Positions 1 through 6,110 of a stretch of 7,698 bases of DNA are shown one piece after another. The first letter of the stretch is position 1. Each line of letters starts with the position of its first letter. A program made the translations under genes and the position numbers. The notes beneath the pieces are model-generated. The model did not search any database and was not told the DNA's origin. It saw only the letters and a list, made by a program, of their open reading frames with translations. The DNA lies in contig CAMJHJ010000114.1 of NCBI GenBank assembly GCA_946405485.1, positions 1 to 7,698 on the forward strand, read 5' to 3'. This stretch comes from an uncultured Bacteroidales bacterium. GTDB lineage: Bacteria; Bacteroidota; Bacteroidia; Bacteroidales; UBA932.

Positions 1-1049
1 CTGGCCCAGGTGCAGGTGCTGGAGCTGTAGGTGGACTTCTTGTAGGTCACGACGCTCTTGCGGACGGCGTTGGTGGTGTACACCGGCAGGCCACAGAGCT
101 TGTCGTCCTGAATCATCGGCACGTAGATGCCGCTGGCGTTGATCGGCTGACCCTCGAGGATGGCCTTCATGGACTTGGTCATCACCCAGCAGAGGTGGTC
201 ACCGTCGATGCCGGTCTCGAGGACCTTGGCCTTCATGAGGTTCAGGGACGCGAACGTCGGGGTCTCCTTGACGACGACCTTGTCGGCGTAGCGGTTGTCC
301 TCCGTGGTGGCGGCGCCGCTCTCCTTGTGCAGGATGTGCGCGAACGGTCCGATGAGGTTGGTCGCATTGTTGACCGGGACAAGGCCGAACACGATCTTGT
401 TCAGCAGCTTCGCGACGGCCTGCGGCATCACCTTCTTCACGAGGGTCTCGATGAGGCCGGCGGACTGGTTGATCGCCTGGTTCGTCACAGGGATGGCGAG
501 GCCGATGCGCTCAGGGGCGGCGGCCAGGTTGGAGAGGTTGATCTTGCTGTCGGACAGCGCGACACCCTCGCCCATGACGGAGGCTTCGACCATGTCGTAG
601 ACAGGCCACACGTAGTCGCCCACGAGGCCGGTAGGCATCGGAAGGCCGACCTTATCGAGGATGAATCCCTCTTCCAGAGGCTCGATGAAGTCCTGGACGT
701 TCAGGGGGACGATCTTGCCGCTGGCGGCATCGGCCACCATCATGCCGGCGAACTCGCCGGAGCGCATGAGCGTGATCTCGGTCTTACGGCCGGCGGCCAC
801 GTTCTCGCGGATGAGGGCTTCGGCCTCGGCGCGGGCGTTGGGATTCTCGCGGACGTAGTCGGCGGTGGCCGCCTGCATCCGCATGGAGAGCAGCTGGTTC
901 TCGCGGGTGAGTGCCTCGTACTCCTTGGTCTCGGCATCACTGCGCTCGCGCTGCTCCTTCTCGCACGCATCAGCGATCTCGTTGATGCGGTCGCAGTTCG
1001 CCTGGTATTTCTGCACCAGTTCGCGAACGTTGATAGTGTTTTTCTTCAT
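1..1049 (-). CDS. HK97-fold major capsid protein, C-terminus beyond window edge
   Basis: This gene encodes the shell subunit of the phage head. An open frame starts at the ATG at 1049-1047 and stays open to base 1, giving 349 residues with no stop. Residues about 1-90 are charged and helical (RINEIADACEKEQRER, then EYEALTRENQ), as expected for the N-terminal delta/scaffold domain of HK97 gp5-type capsids. From about residue 115 a capsid core follows, with the phrases VPLNVQDFIEPL, GDYVWPVYD, ASVMGEGVALSDSKI, and ERIGLAIPVTNQAINQS, which match the P-domain and E-loop region of the Phage_capsid family. HK97-type capsid proteins are usually about 380-420 residues, so roughly the last 30-70 are missing. 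The protease gene ends 17 bases upstream, and the protease is expected to remove the delta domain during maturation. No separate scaffold gene is present, consistent with the delta domain serving that role. The start has no convincing Shine-Dalgarno sequence. The family call rests on motif recognition plus gene order. Confidence 0.93.
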   Translation of the reverse strand, partial: MKKNTINVRELVQKYQANCDRINEIADACEKEQRERSDAETKEYEALTRENQLLSMRMQAATADYVRENPNARAEAEALIRENVAAGRKTEITLMRSGEFAGMMVADAASGKIVPLNVQDFIEPLEEGFILDKVGLPMPTGLVGDYVWPVYDMVEASVMGEGVALSDSKINLSNLAAAPERIGLAIPVTNQAINQSAGLIETLVKKVMPQAVAKLLNKIVFGLVPVNNATNLIGPFAHILHKESGAATTEDNRYADKVVVKETPTFASLNLMKAKVLETGIDGDHLCWVMTKSMKAILEGQPINASGIYVPMIQDDKLCGLPVYTTNAVRKSVVTYKKSTYSSSTCTWA

Positions 1050-1066
1050 GCTGGAAAAACTGAGGG

Positions 1067-1768
1067 TTAAACAAAAATTTTATCGTTCGCAGCGCGGCGC
1101 ATTTCGCGCAGCTGCTCTTTGATTTTGGTCGTGTCCTTCGGCTCGGGCTTCGTGGGCTCCGGAGCCGCAGCGGCCTTCAGGTCGCGGGCGAACTCGCGGG
1201 CCTCGACGGACGTCTCCTCATAGAAAGGATCCGCCGCGAGCGTGAAGTCGTAGATGCCGGTGACGGCGCGGACGGTGTACGTCACGTAGGCCTTTCCATC
1301 GCGGATCTCTACCGTCCTGGATACGAAGCCATCGTCCCAGTAGTGGGTAGAGAACATGAAGCTGCATCCTGCCAGATCTCCGCGGCGAACCAGTTCCAGT
1401 GCCTTGTCACCGTCCACGGTGTTCGGAGCCTCGAAGGAGAAGGTGACACCCTTCTCGTCTACTTCGTAGGACAGGGTGCCTTCACCCTTGTTCGAGCGCG
1501 CCAGGATGAGCTGACGGTCGTGGAACATGGTCATCTTGATGTCGCACTGGTCCAGGATCTCTCGGGTGATGGCTTCAGGGGCGATCACCTCGACAGCCTC
1601 CTCATCATCGTCCGACCAAAGAGGTCGGGACGGGGTGTTGAAAAGGATAGCCCTGCCGACGATCGTGCGGCTGGACGCTTCGCCTTCGGCCGCTTCCCGG
1701 ATGTGGAGCCCCGCGCAGGGGGTAAGCAGCTCCCTGCGGATCTCTTCGTTCCTATTCTTCATCGTCAT
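1067..1768 (-). CDS. HK97-family prohead maturation protease
   Basis: This is probably the serine protease that acts inside the prohead to cleave the capsid delta domain, and then itself. From the chosen start it has 233 residues. The core shows TIVGRAILFNTPS near residue 35, a VIAPEAI segment near 61, a histidine in MFHDRQ (H83) and a serine in LAGCSFMFS (S136). The latter two are the likely catalytic His and Ser of the Caudovirales prohead protease family (peptidase S78/U35 type). The tail is a proline/alanine-rich linker followed by a basic helix. The frame is open further upstream, but the first 17 residues (MSWPPLRRR...) lie inside the portal gene and look non-native. Starts at 1768 (MTMKNRN) or 1762 (MKNRN) are better, overlapping the portal end by 17 or 11 bases and implying coupled translation. 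An A-run, not a Shine-Dalgarno sequence, precedes the start. The position between portal and capsid is the standard HK97 order. Confidence 0.92.
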   Translation of the reverse strand: MTMKNRNEEIRRELLTPCAGLHIREAAEGEASSRTIVGRAILFNTPSRPLWSDDDEEAVEVIAPEAITREILDQCDIKMTMFHDRQLILARSNKGEGTLSYEVDEKGVTFSFEAPNTVDGDKALELVRRGDLAGCSFMFSTHYWDDGFVSRTVEIRDGKAYVTYTVRAVTGIYDFTLAADPFYEETSVEAREFARDLKAAAAPEPTKPEPKDTTKIKEQLREMRRAANDKIFV

Positions 1769-3041
1769 TGGTTTTTTTAGGTTCAGGTTCAGACGGCGCC
1801 GGAGCGGCGGCCAGCTCATCGATACCTTTCAGGTTCGCAGACACGAGGACCTTGTCGCCACCTTCCACGACCGGCTTGTTCTCCTCCCTACGCCACTCGT
1901 TCACCGTGTAGATACCTGCAGCGATGGTGGCGGCCTGGTACTTCACGCGGCTGTCAAGGTCACAGGCGTACAGACCCCGCCGGTCGAACTCAATCTTCCG
2001 CCTTCCGTACTGGGAAGGGAGGAAGAGCTTCCGCTGAAGCTCGCACTCGATCTTCCTGAGGATGGGGTCCAGTGTGTTCGACAGGAAATCCACGCTCGCC
2101 ATCTCGGCGCTCTTGTAGTTATTGGATGTGTCATCGAAGACGAAGGACGGCGGCACGCCGAAGAACCGGCATATCTCGCGCACCGTGAACTTCCTGGACT
2201 CCAGGAACTGCAGATCCGTCGAAGAGAGGGACAGTTGCTTGAACTCGACCTGTCCAGGCAGGGACACGATGCGCTCACCGTGCCGGAACCGGCCATCGAT
2301 ATCGGTCGCGGTCTTCTCTAGTTCCTTATCCTGATACTCTCCGAAACCACGGACGGACGAATCGTTTCCGACGAGTCCGCGCACGTTACCGCCGTTAGCG
2401 AAGCGGTCATACGTCTCCGCGTCGCCAACGGATGCGATATCGAGCGTCAGGCGCGCATAGGTGATGACGGCGACGCCGACCTTCGGGTCGAACGCGGTCA
2501 TTCCCTTGATGTGGATAATCTCGTCCTCCTTATACGTCCCGAAGATTCCGTTCTCCGTATCGTTAACGACGTAGGTATCCGTCATCGGGTCATGCGCGAC
2601 CGAAAATGGCGAGCAGAGAACAAAACGGTCGAAATCCCTTTCCTCGAGAGAGTAGAAGGGTACGATATAGGCATTCCCCGGAGGGAGAAGGATGTTCTGG
2701 ATGGTCCGCGCCCAGAAATCGAAGGCGCTTGTCGTTGGATTCGGCTGAACGTTCAGCAGGTAGGACAGACGGCTCTCCCGGTCGTCGACGTAGACGCCGT
2801 TCTTCCGGCGCATCGTCTGGACGGCGAGCTTCGCGACGCTCTCGGACAGGATCTTGACGCACCGGTAGACGGTGGCCACGCAGAGGGCCGTATTGGAAGA
2901 GTAGTTCGGCCAGAGGACGCCGCCCTGGCGGGGTGTCGGCGGATTGTCGGCGGATCCGCCAGAAGCGGAGTCGCCGCCGCTTTCCCGCTTGACGGGCGCC
3001 GGTTGAACCCTGCGTCCGAATATGCGCGTGAAAAGGCTCAT
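1752..3041 (-). CDS. HK97-family portal protein
   Basis: This protein forms the dodecameric ring at one head vertex through which DNA enters and to which the tail attaches. It has 429 residues, a normal length for the HK97 portal family (Phage_portal). Recognisable segments in order are: VYRCVKILSESVAKLAV at about 58-74; LLNVQPNPTTSAFDFW at 95-110; LLPPGNAYIVPF near 118-129 with the conserved GNAY; EDEIIHIKGM at 172-181; KFTVREICRFFGVPPSFV at 284-301; NNYKSAEMASVDFLSNTLDPIL at 307-328; and the late NEWRREENKPVVEGGD at 381-395. The N-terminus (about 15-45) is Gly/Ser/Pro-rich and the C-terminus ends in an acidic tail (TNDDEE), both likely disordered. The gene starts 47 bases after the large-terminase stop, the largest gap inside the head genes. 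A 7-bp hairpin lies in that gap, five bases before the ATG, and no standard Shine-Dalgarno site is exposed. The protease start overlaps the 3' end. Confidence 0.95.
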   Translation of the reverse strand: MSLFTRIFGRRVQPAPVKRESGGDSASGGSADNPPTPRQGGVLWPNYSSNTALCVATVYRCVKILSESVAKLAVQTMRRKNGVYVDDRESRLSYLLNVQPNPTTSAFDFWARTIQNILLPPGNAYIVPFYSLEERDFDRFVLCSPFSVAHDPMTDTYVVNDTENGIFGTYKEDEIIHIKGMTAFDPKVGVAVITYARLTLDIASVGDAETYDRFANGGNVRGLVGNDSSVRGFGEYQDKELEKTATDIDGRFRHGERIVSLPGQVEFKQLSLSSTDLQFLESRKFTVREICRFFGVPPSFVFDDTSNNYKSAEMASVDFLSNTLDPILRKIECELQRKLFLPSQYGRRKIEFDRRGLYACDLDSRVKYQAATIAAGIYTVNEWRREENKPVVEGGDKVLVSANLKGIDELAAAPAPSEPEPKKTNDDEE

Positions 3042-3045
3042 GCTT

Positions 3046-3064
3046 GGATTGTCTTCTACAATCC
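3046..3064 (-). promoter_or_regulatory. Hairpin in the portal leader
   Basis: On the minus strand the leader reads GGATTGT-AGAAG-ACAATCC, a perfect 7-bp stem with a 5-base loop. The stem ends four bases (AAGC) before the portal ATG at 3041. The only purine-rich candidate ribosome-binding stretch, AGAAG, is the loop itself. The structure is seen directly. A role in controlling portal translation, or as an mRNA-processing site, is inference. It has no U-tract, so it is unlikely to be an intrinsic terminator. Confidence 0.5.
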
Positions 3065-3073
3065 GCGCACAAA
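3063..3073 (-). repeat. 11-base element TTTGTGCGCGG, copy 1 (portal leader)
   Basis: The minus-strand sequence TTTGTGCGCGG occurs here, ending 21 bases before the portal ATG. An identical copy lies at 5999-6009, ending 19 bases before the RHH gene start. In both copies GAAG follows six bases later. Its last two bases are also the first two bases of the portal-leader hairpin. A single 11-base match in a window this size can arise by chance, so the shared position in two leaders is the only argument for function. Confidence 0.35.
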
Positions 3074-3088
3074 GCCGTCAATGGTACC

Positions 3089-4828
3089 CTACCGCTCGTA
3101 GTCGATGAACTGCCGGAGGCACATCAGGGAAACGATCGTGCCGTCAATCTTTCTCTCCGGAGAGCGCTTGATGGGTTTCTTGTTCTCGAGATTGTCCTCA
3201 TCAAGGACGGCGTTCCCGAAGCAGAACGCATTGATAGGATTCTCGTCCAGGAATATCCTGCCGGTCTTGATTCCATGCTCGAAGGACTGCACCGGCGCCG
3301 TGAAATAGCCATAGGTCTGACGGACCGGCTTCAGGACGTTCTTCGCGCCGGCGGCCGCAAGCATGTTCACGACCTCCTGGCTCTTCCACGGGTCGAATCC
3401 GATTGACAGTATCTGCAGGTACTTGTTCGCATCGAGGACGCAGTTGACGATGACCTTGTAGTCGATGACGTCGCCCGGCGTGAGGGTGAGCCACCCCTGC
3501 TCCGCCCAGATCCTGTACAGGCGTTCGTTCGGATGCCCTTCCAGGGCGCCTTCGGGGAAGAAGTATTTCACGACGAAATAGTACGCCTTCTGGGCGGAGT
3601 CATAGACACTGAAACCGACGGCGGAGAAGTCGTCGCTCTCTGAAAGGTCGATGGCGCACATCGCCGGAGGCCTCCCCAGGAATCCGCTCAGGTCCATCTT
3701 CCTGGTCGCCCTCGATATCACCTTCGGGGTGATCCACGCGGCCCGCTCACTGATGGCGAATATGTTCAGCAGCTTCGTCCGGAAGACCATCCTGTTGTCG
3801 GCGGAGAGCTGCGCGTTCGCCCATTCCTTCTGATAGAAATCCTCGCGGACGGTCACACCGAGATGCGGCTGCACCTTCCTCCAGGTCTTCGGATCTCCCT
3901 CCTCGTCATCCACGTCAGGAAGGAACAGGGCGGCGTAGATGCTGTCGTTCTCCATCTCACCGCGAAGGACCTGCATCACGCCGTCGAGCTCACGGGCGAA
4001 GGGCCCGTCGATAACCTCGGAAGCCGTGGTGCAGACGACGGTCAGGGGCTGACGCCGCGCGCCCATGGACGAGGTGAGAACATTCTTCAGATCTGCGCCG
4101 GAATGGTTCGCAGTGTCTCTCGCCTGGGCGTATTCGTCCATTATGACGAGCGAGGCATTCAGGCCGTCGAGCGTCTTCGCATTGGACGCCAGGCAGCGGA
4201 TGAACGAATCCCGTCCTCCCTGCTTGAAGAAGATCTGCTCGCGGTTCACCTGGATGGCCATTCCGGAAGGGTCGATATCCCTCATGATGGCGCGGATCTC
4301 GTCGAAGCATATCTTCGCCTGGGAATAGGAATTTGCGCCGACGTAGGCCTGTGCGTTGCTGTCGCCGAACAGCATGTCGTAGATGGCCAGGGATGCCACC
4401 GAGGTGGTCTTCGAGAATTTTCGCGGAACGAAGAGATAGACGTCGCGGATGAGCCTCAACCCCTCGGCGTTATAGAATCCGAAGATGTTGCCGAAGATGA
4501 ACGCCTGGATCGGCGTCAGCTTGTACCGGCGCCGGTGATCCACGCCGGAGAAGCGCAGCGCCTCGTAGAATTTAAAGAAGTGGCGCACCTTGCCGGGACG
4601 CCACTCGTATTTGCCCAGGAGATAGAAGAACCGGTTGACCCCGAGAATCTCATAGAGGTTATGCTTCTCCGGATTCCAGATGACCTCGGTGACATAGTCC
4701 CCGATTCGCTTGTCGGTTCCGAAGAGCGCCGTCTGATGGACCGAGCACAGCATCACCGCCGACTCCTGGAGCCGGCGTGACACGTCTTCCTTCAGGCGTC
4801 GCAGCCCTTCTTTCTCCTCATCGGTCAT
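3089..4828 (-). CDS. terL: Terminase large subunit (packaging ATPase and nuclease)
   Basis: This is the motor that pumps DNA into the prohead and cuts the concatemer. It has 579 residues, normal for the Terminase_1 (HK97/P27-partner) family. The N-terminal ATPase domain shows an adenine-motif-like KLTPIQAFIFGNIFGFY at 103-119, a P-loop VPRKFSKTT at 134-142 (the family's R-K-x-x-K-[ST] form of Walker A), Walker B LVIMDEYAQ with D231 and E232, and a coupling-motif-like CTTAS at 266-270. The C-terminal RNase H-like nuclease has the three expected acidic positions: D394 in CAIDLSESDD, D479 in IGFDPWKSQ, and D562 in KIDGTIV. KRSPERKIDG near the end matches the usual terminase tail motif. The start overlaps the small-subunit stop as ATGA, with GAGGAG just upstream, so the two subunits are translationally coupled. 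All motifs are intact, so the protein should be functional. Confidence 0.97.
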   Translation of the reverse strand: MTDEEKEGLRRLKEDVSRRLQESAVMLCSVHQTALFGTDKRIGDYVTEVIWNPEKHNLYEILGVNRFFYLLGKYEWRPGKVRHFFKFYEALRFSGVDHRRRYKLTPIQAFIFGNIFGFYNAEGLRLIRDVYLFVPRKFSKTTSVASLAIYDMLFGDSNAQAYVGANSYSQAKICFDEIRAIMRDIDPSGMAIQVNREQIFFKQGGRDSFIRCLASNAKTLDGLNASLVIMDEYAQARDTANHSGADLKNVLTSSMGARRQPLTVVCTTASEVIDGPFARELDGVMQVLRGEMENDSIYAALFLPDVDDEEGDPKTWRKVQPHLGVTVREDFYQKEWANAQLSADNRMVFRTKLLNIFAISERAAWITPKVISRATRKMDLSGFLGRPPAMCAIDLSESDDFSAVGFSVYDSAQKAYYFVVKYFFPEGALEGHPNERLYRIWAEQGWLTLTPGDVIDYKVIVNCVLDANKYLQILSIGFDPWKSQEVVNMLAAAGAKNVLKPVRQTYGYFTAPVQSFEHGIKTGRIFLDENPINAFCFGNAVLDEDNLENKKPIKRSPERKIDGTIVSLMCLRQFIDYER

Positions 4829-5211
4829 TTCTCCTCATCGTCAGACATCGACTTCATGAACTCGCTCAGCGAGTCCTCAGCCTGCTTCCGGTCCTTCTTC
4901 GACTTGACGTTCATCAGGAGCGCATCCAGGTTCTTCGCCACGACCTTCGACTGCTCGCGCAGCTGGAAGATCATCGGATTCGGCTTGAGCCTCGGCTTCC
5001 CCTCCCGACTCTCCTCTTTGATGGTCATCTGCTTGTCAATGGAATCAAAGAGAGACCTCCTTATAGAGCGGAACAGGTAGATGTCAGTTGCCACCAGCTC
5101 GATCTGGTAGCCGAGCGTGGCGTCATAGGCACCTGCATCACGGAGGATTTTCGTGATGTAGCGCTTTATACGGTCGATTGCGCGCTCGGATTCCGTCTCG
5201 AATTTCGACAT
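4825..5211 (-). CDS. terS: Terminase small subunit, P27-like
   Basis: This is probably the DNA-recognition subunit of the terminase, which binds the packaging site and loads the large subunit. The 128-residue protein is mostly helical and charged. Residues 8-60 (ERAIDRIKRYITKILRDAG, YQIELVATDIYLFRSIRRSL) form a helical N-terminal part. KPNPMIFQLREQSKVVAKNLDALLM at 76-100 resembles the NP-x-x-x-x-L-R...L region of P27-family small terminases. The C-terminus is acidic (SMSDDEEK). The start is supported by AAGGA seven bases upstream. The ATGA overlap with the large subunit is the typical arrangement. Sequence similarity in this family is weak, so position carries much of the assignment. The 130 bases upstream are non-coding and are a plausible binding and cutting target for this complex. 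Confidence 0.85.
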   Translation of the reverse strand: MSKFETESERAIDRIKRYITKILRDAGAYDATLGYQIELVATDIYLFRSIRRSLFDSIDKQMTIKEESREGKPRLKPNPMIFQLREQSKVVAKNLDALLMNVKSKKDRKQAEDSLSEFMKSMSDDEEK

Positions 5212-5218
5212 AAAAACG

Positions 5219-5223
5219 TCCTT
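5219..5223 (-). promoter_or_regulatory. Ribosome-binding site of the small terminase gene
   Basis: AAGGA on the minus strand sits seven bases before the ATG at 5211, embedded in a T-rich stretch. It supports the chosen start. No later in-frame start has a comparable site. Confidence 0.6.
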
Positions 5224-5240
5224 ATTTCCTAAAAAATCTT

Positions 5241-5263
5241 AAAAACCAAGCCCCAGCGGGCCC
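5241..5263 (-). terminator. Weak stem-loop followed by T-run (possible terminator)
   Basis: On the minus strand, bases 5263-5248 can pair as GGGCCC with GGGCTT around a GCTG loop (four GC pairs plus two GU wobbles), followed by GG and five T. The shape is that of a short intrinsic terminator after the HNH gene. The stem is short and partly wobble, and termination here would separate HNH from terminase. The call is weak, and the structure could equally belong to a cos or leader element. Confidence 0.2.
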
Positions 5264-5341
5264 CTCTCCCCCAAATGGGTTAAAAAACACCACGCGCGTG
5301 AAAAAGACTGGCGGCGAGGTTTAGAGCCAGGAGGGGCCATT

Positions 5342-5692
5342 TCAAAAAACCACCCCCGCCTCTCCGAAAAGTTTCAGGCACGCCGCCGCGGACTTCTCGT
5401 CGTTCCTTTCCCTGGCGCCGGCCTTCGTTCCCTTGCCCATCTCCTGATGGACGGAGACGTGGCAGGTGTGGCAAAGCGCCATCAGGTTGTGCGCGTCGTA
5501 CATCAGGTTCTCCTTCTCCAGGCGCGTGAGTCCCGTCTCGACAGGGACGACGTGATGGACCTCCACGGCCGGGGACAGGATGCCTTCCTTCTCGCACATC
5601 TCGCAGACGGGGTGCCTGGTCAGGACTTCCTTCCGGAGCCGCAGCCACCTTACCGTGTGGATCATCCTCTTGTAGTCCTCGTCCTTCGCCAT
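5342..5692 (-). CDS. HNH endonuclease, packaging-associated
   Basis: This is a 116-residue HNH nuclease of the type found beside terminase genes, where it is known in HK97-like phages to assist cos cleavage and packaging. It carries the full motif set. C30 and C33 (VCEMC) pair with C74 and C77 (LCHTC) as a likely structural zinc site. EVHHVVPV at 44-51 holds the catalytic histidine. DAHNLMALC (66-74) gives the central Asn at 69, and H78 follows in TCHVSVH, so H-N-H is intact. The open frame extends upstream to 5755, but the ATG at 5692 is preceded by AGGAGG at eight bases and overlaps the RHH stop as TGATG, so the shorter form is preferred. A homing HNH is possible in principle, but the location directly before terS favours a packaging role. 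Confidence 0.93.
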   Translation of the reverse strand: MAKDEDYKRMIHTVRWLRLRKEVLTRHPVCEMCEKEGILSPAVEVHHVVPVETGLTRLEKENLMYDAHNLMALCHTCHVSVHQEMGKGTKAGARERNDEKSAAACLKLFGEAGVVF

Positions 5693-5979
5693 CACTTGAT
5701 CCTCCTCGGCCGTTTGATTACCGGAGCGTGACCGGCCTGGGGGGTCGGCTCCCACGTCTCGAATTCATCGAACATCTCCCTGATGTACCGCTCATCCTCG
5801 TCCTCTGGCGCCCCCGCCGTCGCGGACTGATACGGATTCCTGACCTTCTTCAGGAAGATGGATATGAGAGTATTTACCACCTCGCACGCATTCCTGAAGT
5901 GGTAATCACGGACGACCTGCTGGAGTTCGTCGTATGTCTCCTCTCGCAGGGAGAGGTTGATTCTTCGTCTCTCGCTCAT
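5692..5979 (-). CDS. Ribbon-helix-helix (CopG/Arc-type) DNA-binding protein
   Basis: This 95-residue protein has an N-terminal ribbon-helix-helix. The strand is RRINLSL at 5-11, helix 1 is REETYDELQQVVRDY at about 12-26, and helix 2 is NACEVVNTLISIFLKKV at about 30-46. Such proteins bind DNA as dimers through the paired strands and usually act as repressors. The remaining half is an acidic, probably flexible tail (EDEDERYIREMFDEFE) ending in a basic patch (KRPRRIK). Its stop overlaps the HNH start by one base, so both proteins come from one transcript. The ATG directly follows an in-frame TGA, which fixes the longest possible start. The upstream signal is only a weak AAGG. The target is unknown: it may autoregulate, control head genes, or take part in packaging-site recognition. 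Confidence 0.7.
   Translation of the reverse strand: MSERRRINLSLREETYDELQQVVRDYHFRNACEVVNTLISIFLKKVRNPYQSATAGAPEDEDERYIREMFDEFETWEPTPQAGHAPVIKRPRRIK
5701..5706 (-). promoter_or_regulatory. Ribosome-binding site that sets the HNH start
   Basis: A perfect AGGAGG on the minus strand lies eight bases before the ATG at 5692, inside the 3' end of the RHH gene. It rules in the 116-residue HNH form over the 137-residue extension starting at 5755. Confidence 0.8.
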
Positions 5980-6110
5980 TCATACGCCCTTCATATAACC
6001 GCGCACAAATGCCAATCAGGCACCAATGCGCCAGGGAAGGGCGTTTCCTTCGCTATGCTGTTTCCTGTTTTATATCCTCATTTTTCATGTTCCCTGACGC
6101 CTTTCGTTCG
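5980..6110 (-). promoter_or_regulatory. Non-coding leader of the RHH-HNH gene pair
   Basis: These 131 bases lie between the stop of the ADP-ribosyltransferase-like gene and the RHH start. On the minus strand they contain an A-rich segment with GATATAAAAC, a small imperfect inverted repeat (GGTGCC TGATT GGCATT, with two GU wobbles), and the 11-base element TTTGTGCGCGG shared with the portal leader. It is a likely place for a promoter or for RHH binding, but I could not assign a convincing -35/-10 pair or a TAnnTTTG Bacteroidota element. Reading frames inside it are too short to call. Confidence 0.35.
5999..6009 (-). repeat. 11-base element TTTGTGCGCGG, copy 2 (RHH leader)
   Basis: This copy is identical to the one at 3063-3073 and ends 19 bases before the RHH gene ATG. 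In both copies GAAG follows six bases downstream. Its place directly upstream of a gene for a DNA-binding protein makes an operator conceivable. The match alone is not statistically strong. Confidence 0.35.

Larger units (their letters stand above)
5212..5341 (-). other. Non-coding HNH-terS interval, candidate cos/packaging region
   Basis: These 130 bases separate the HNH stop from the small-terminase start in an otherwise nearly gapless module. Read on the minus strand they hold a GC-rich run (CTCGCCGCCAG), a T-tract, the perfect 10-bp palindrome CACGCGCGTG (5291-5300), a second T-tract, a G-run with GGGCCC (5258-5263), and a T-rich leader to terS. In HK97-like cos phages an HNH protein (gp74 in HK97) works with terminase at cos, and the cos site lies between the HNH gene and terS in the circular map. 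By that analogy this interval could hold cos. This is inferred: no cos sequence was matched. It could instead be only a terS leader or promoter. No clear sigma70 or Bacteroidota promoter was found. Confidence 0.45.

Noticed and set aside
195..1070. Long plus-strand frame (291 residues) opposite the capsid gene
   Set aside because: It is antisense to an unambiguous major capsid protein. Its composition (Gly/Leu/Val/Arg/Asp-rich, no domain) is typical of a shadow frame in GC-rich DNA.
1769..1819. N-terminal extension of the prohead protease (MSWPPLRRR...)
   Set aside because: It lies inside the portal gene, has an unlikely basic/proline composition, and better starts exist at 1768 and 1762.
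2511..3101. Plus-strand frame (196 residues) across the portal start
   Set aside because: It is antisense to the conserved portal N-terminal region and its leader, with no family resemblance.
3863..4780. Long plus-strand frame (305 residues) opposite the large terminase
   Set aside because: It lies entirely inside the conserved terminase ATPase gene on the other strand, and no domain is recognisable.
5291..5300. CACGCGCGTG palindrome as the actual cos overhang
   Set aside because: A self-complementary overhang would let identical ends join to each other, which cos phages generally avoid. A binding or bending site is more plausible than the cut core itself.
5239..5340. 33-residue minus-strand frame (MAPPGSKPRRQ...) in the HNH-terS gap
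   Set aside because: No ribosome-binding site is near its ATG. It spans the palindrome and GC-rich blocks, and its composition looks like translated non-coding DNA. Conservation in relatives would change this view.
5693..5755. N-terminal extension of the HNH protein (MGADPPGRSRS...)
   Set aside because: It overlaps the RHH coding region and lacks a start signal, while the ATG at 5692 has a perfect AGGAGG at eight bases.
6053..6088. 11-residue minus-strand frame in the RHH leader
   Set aside because: It is too short to support as a gene without conservation or ribosome-profiling evidence.
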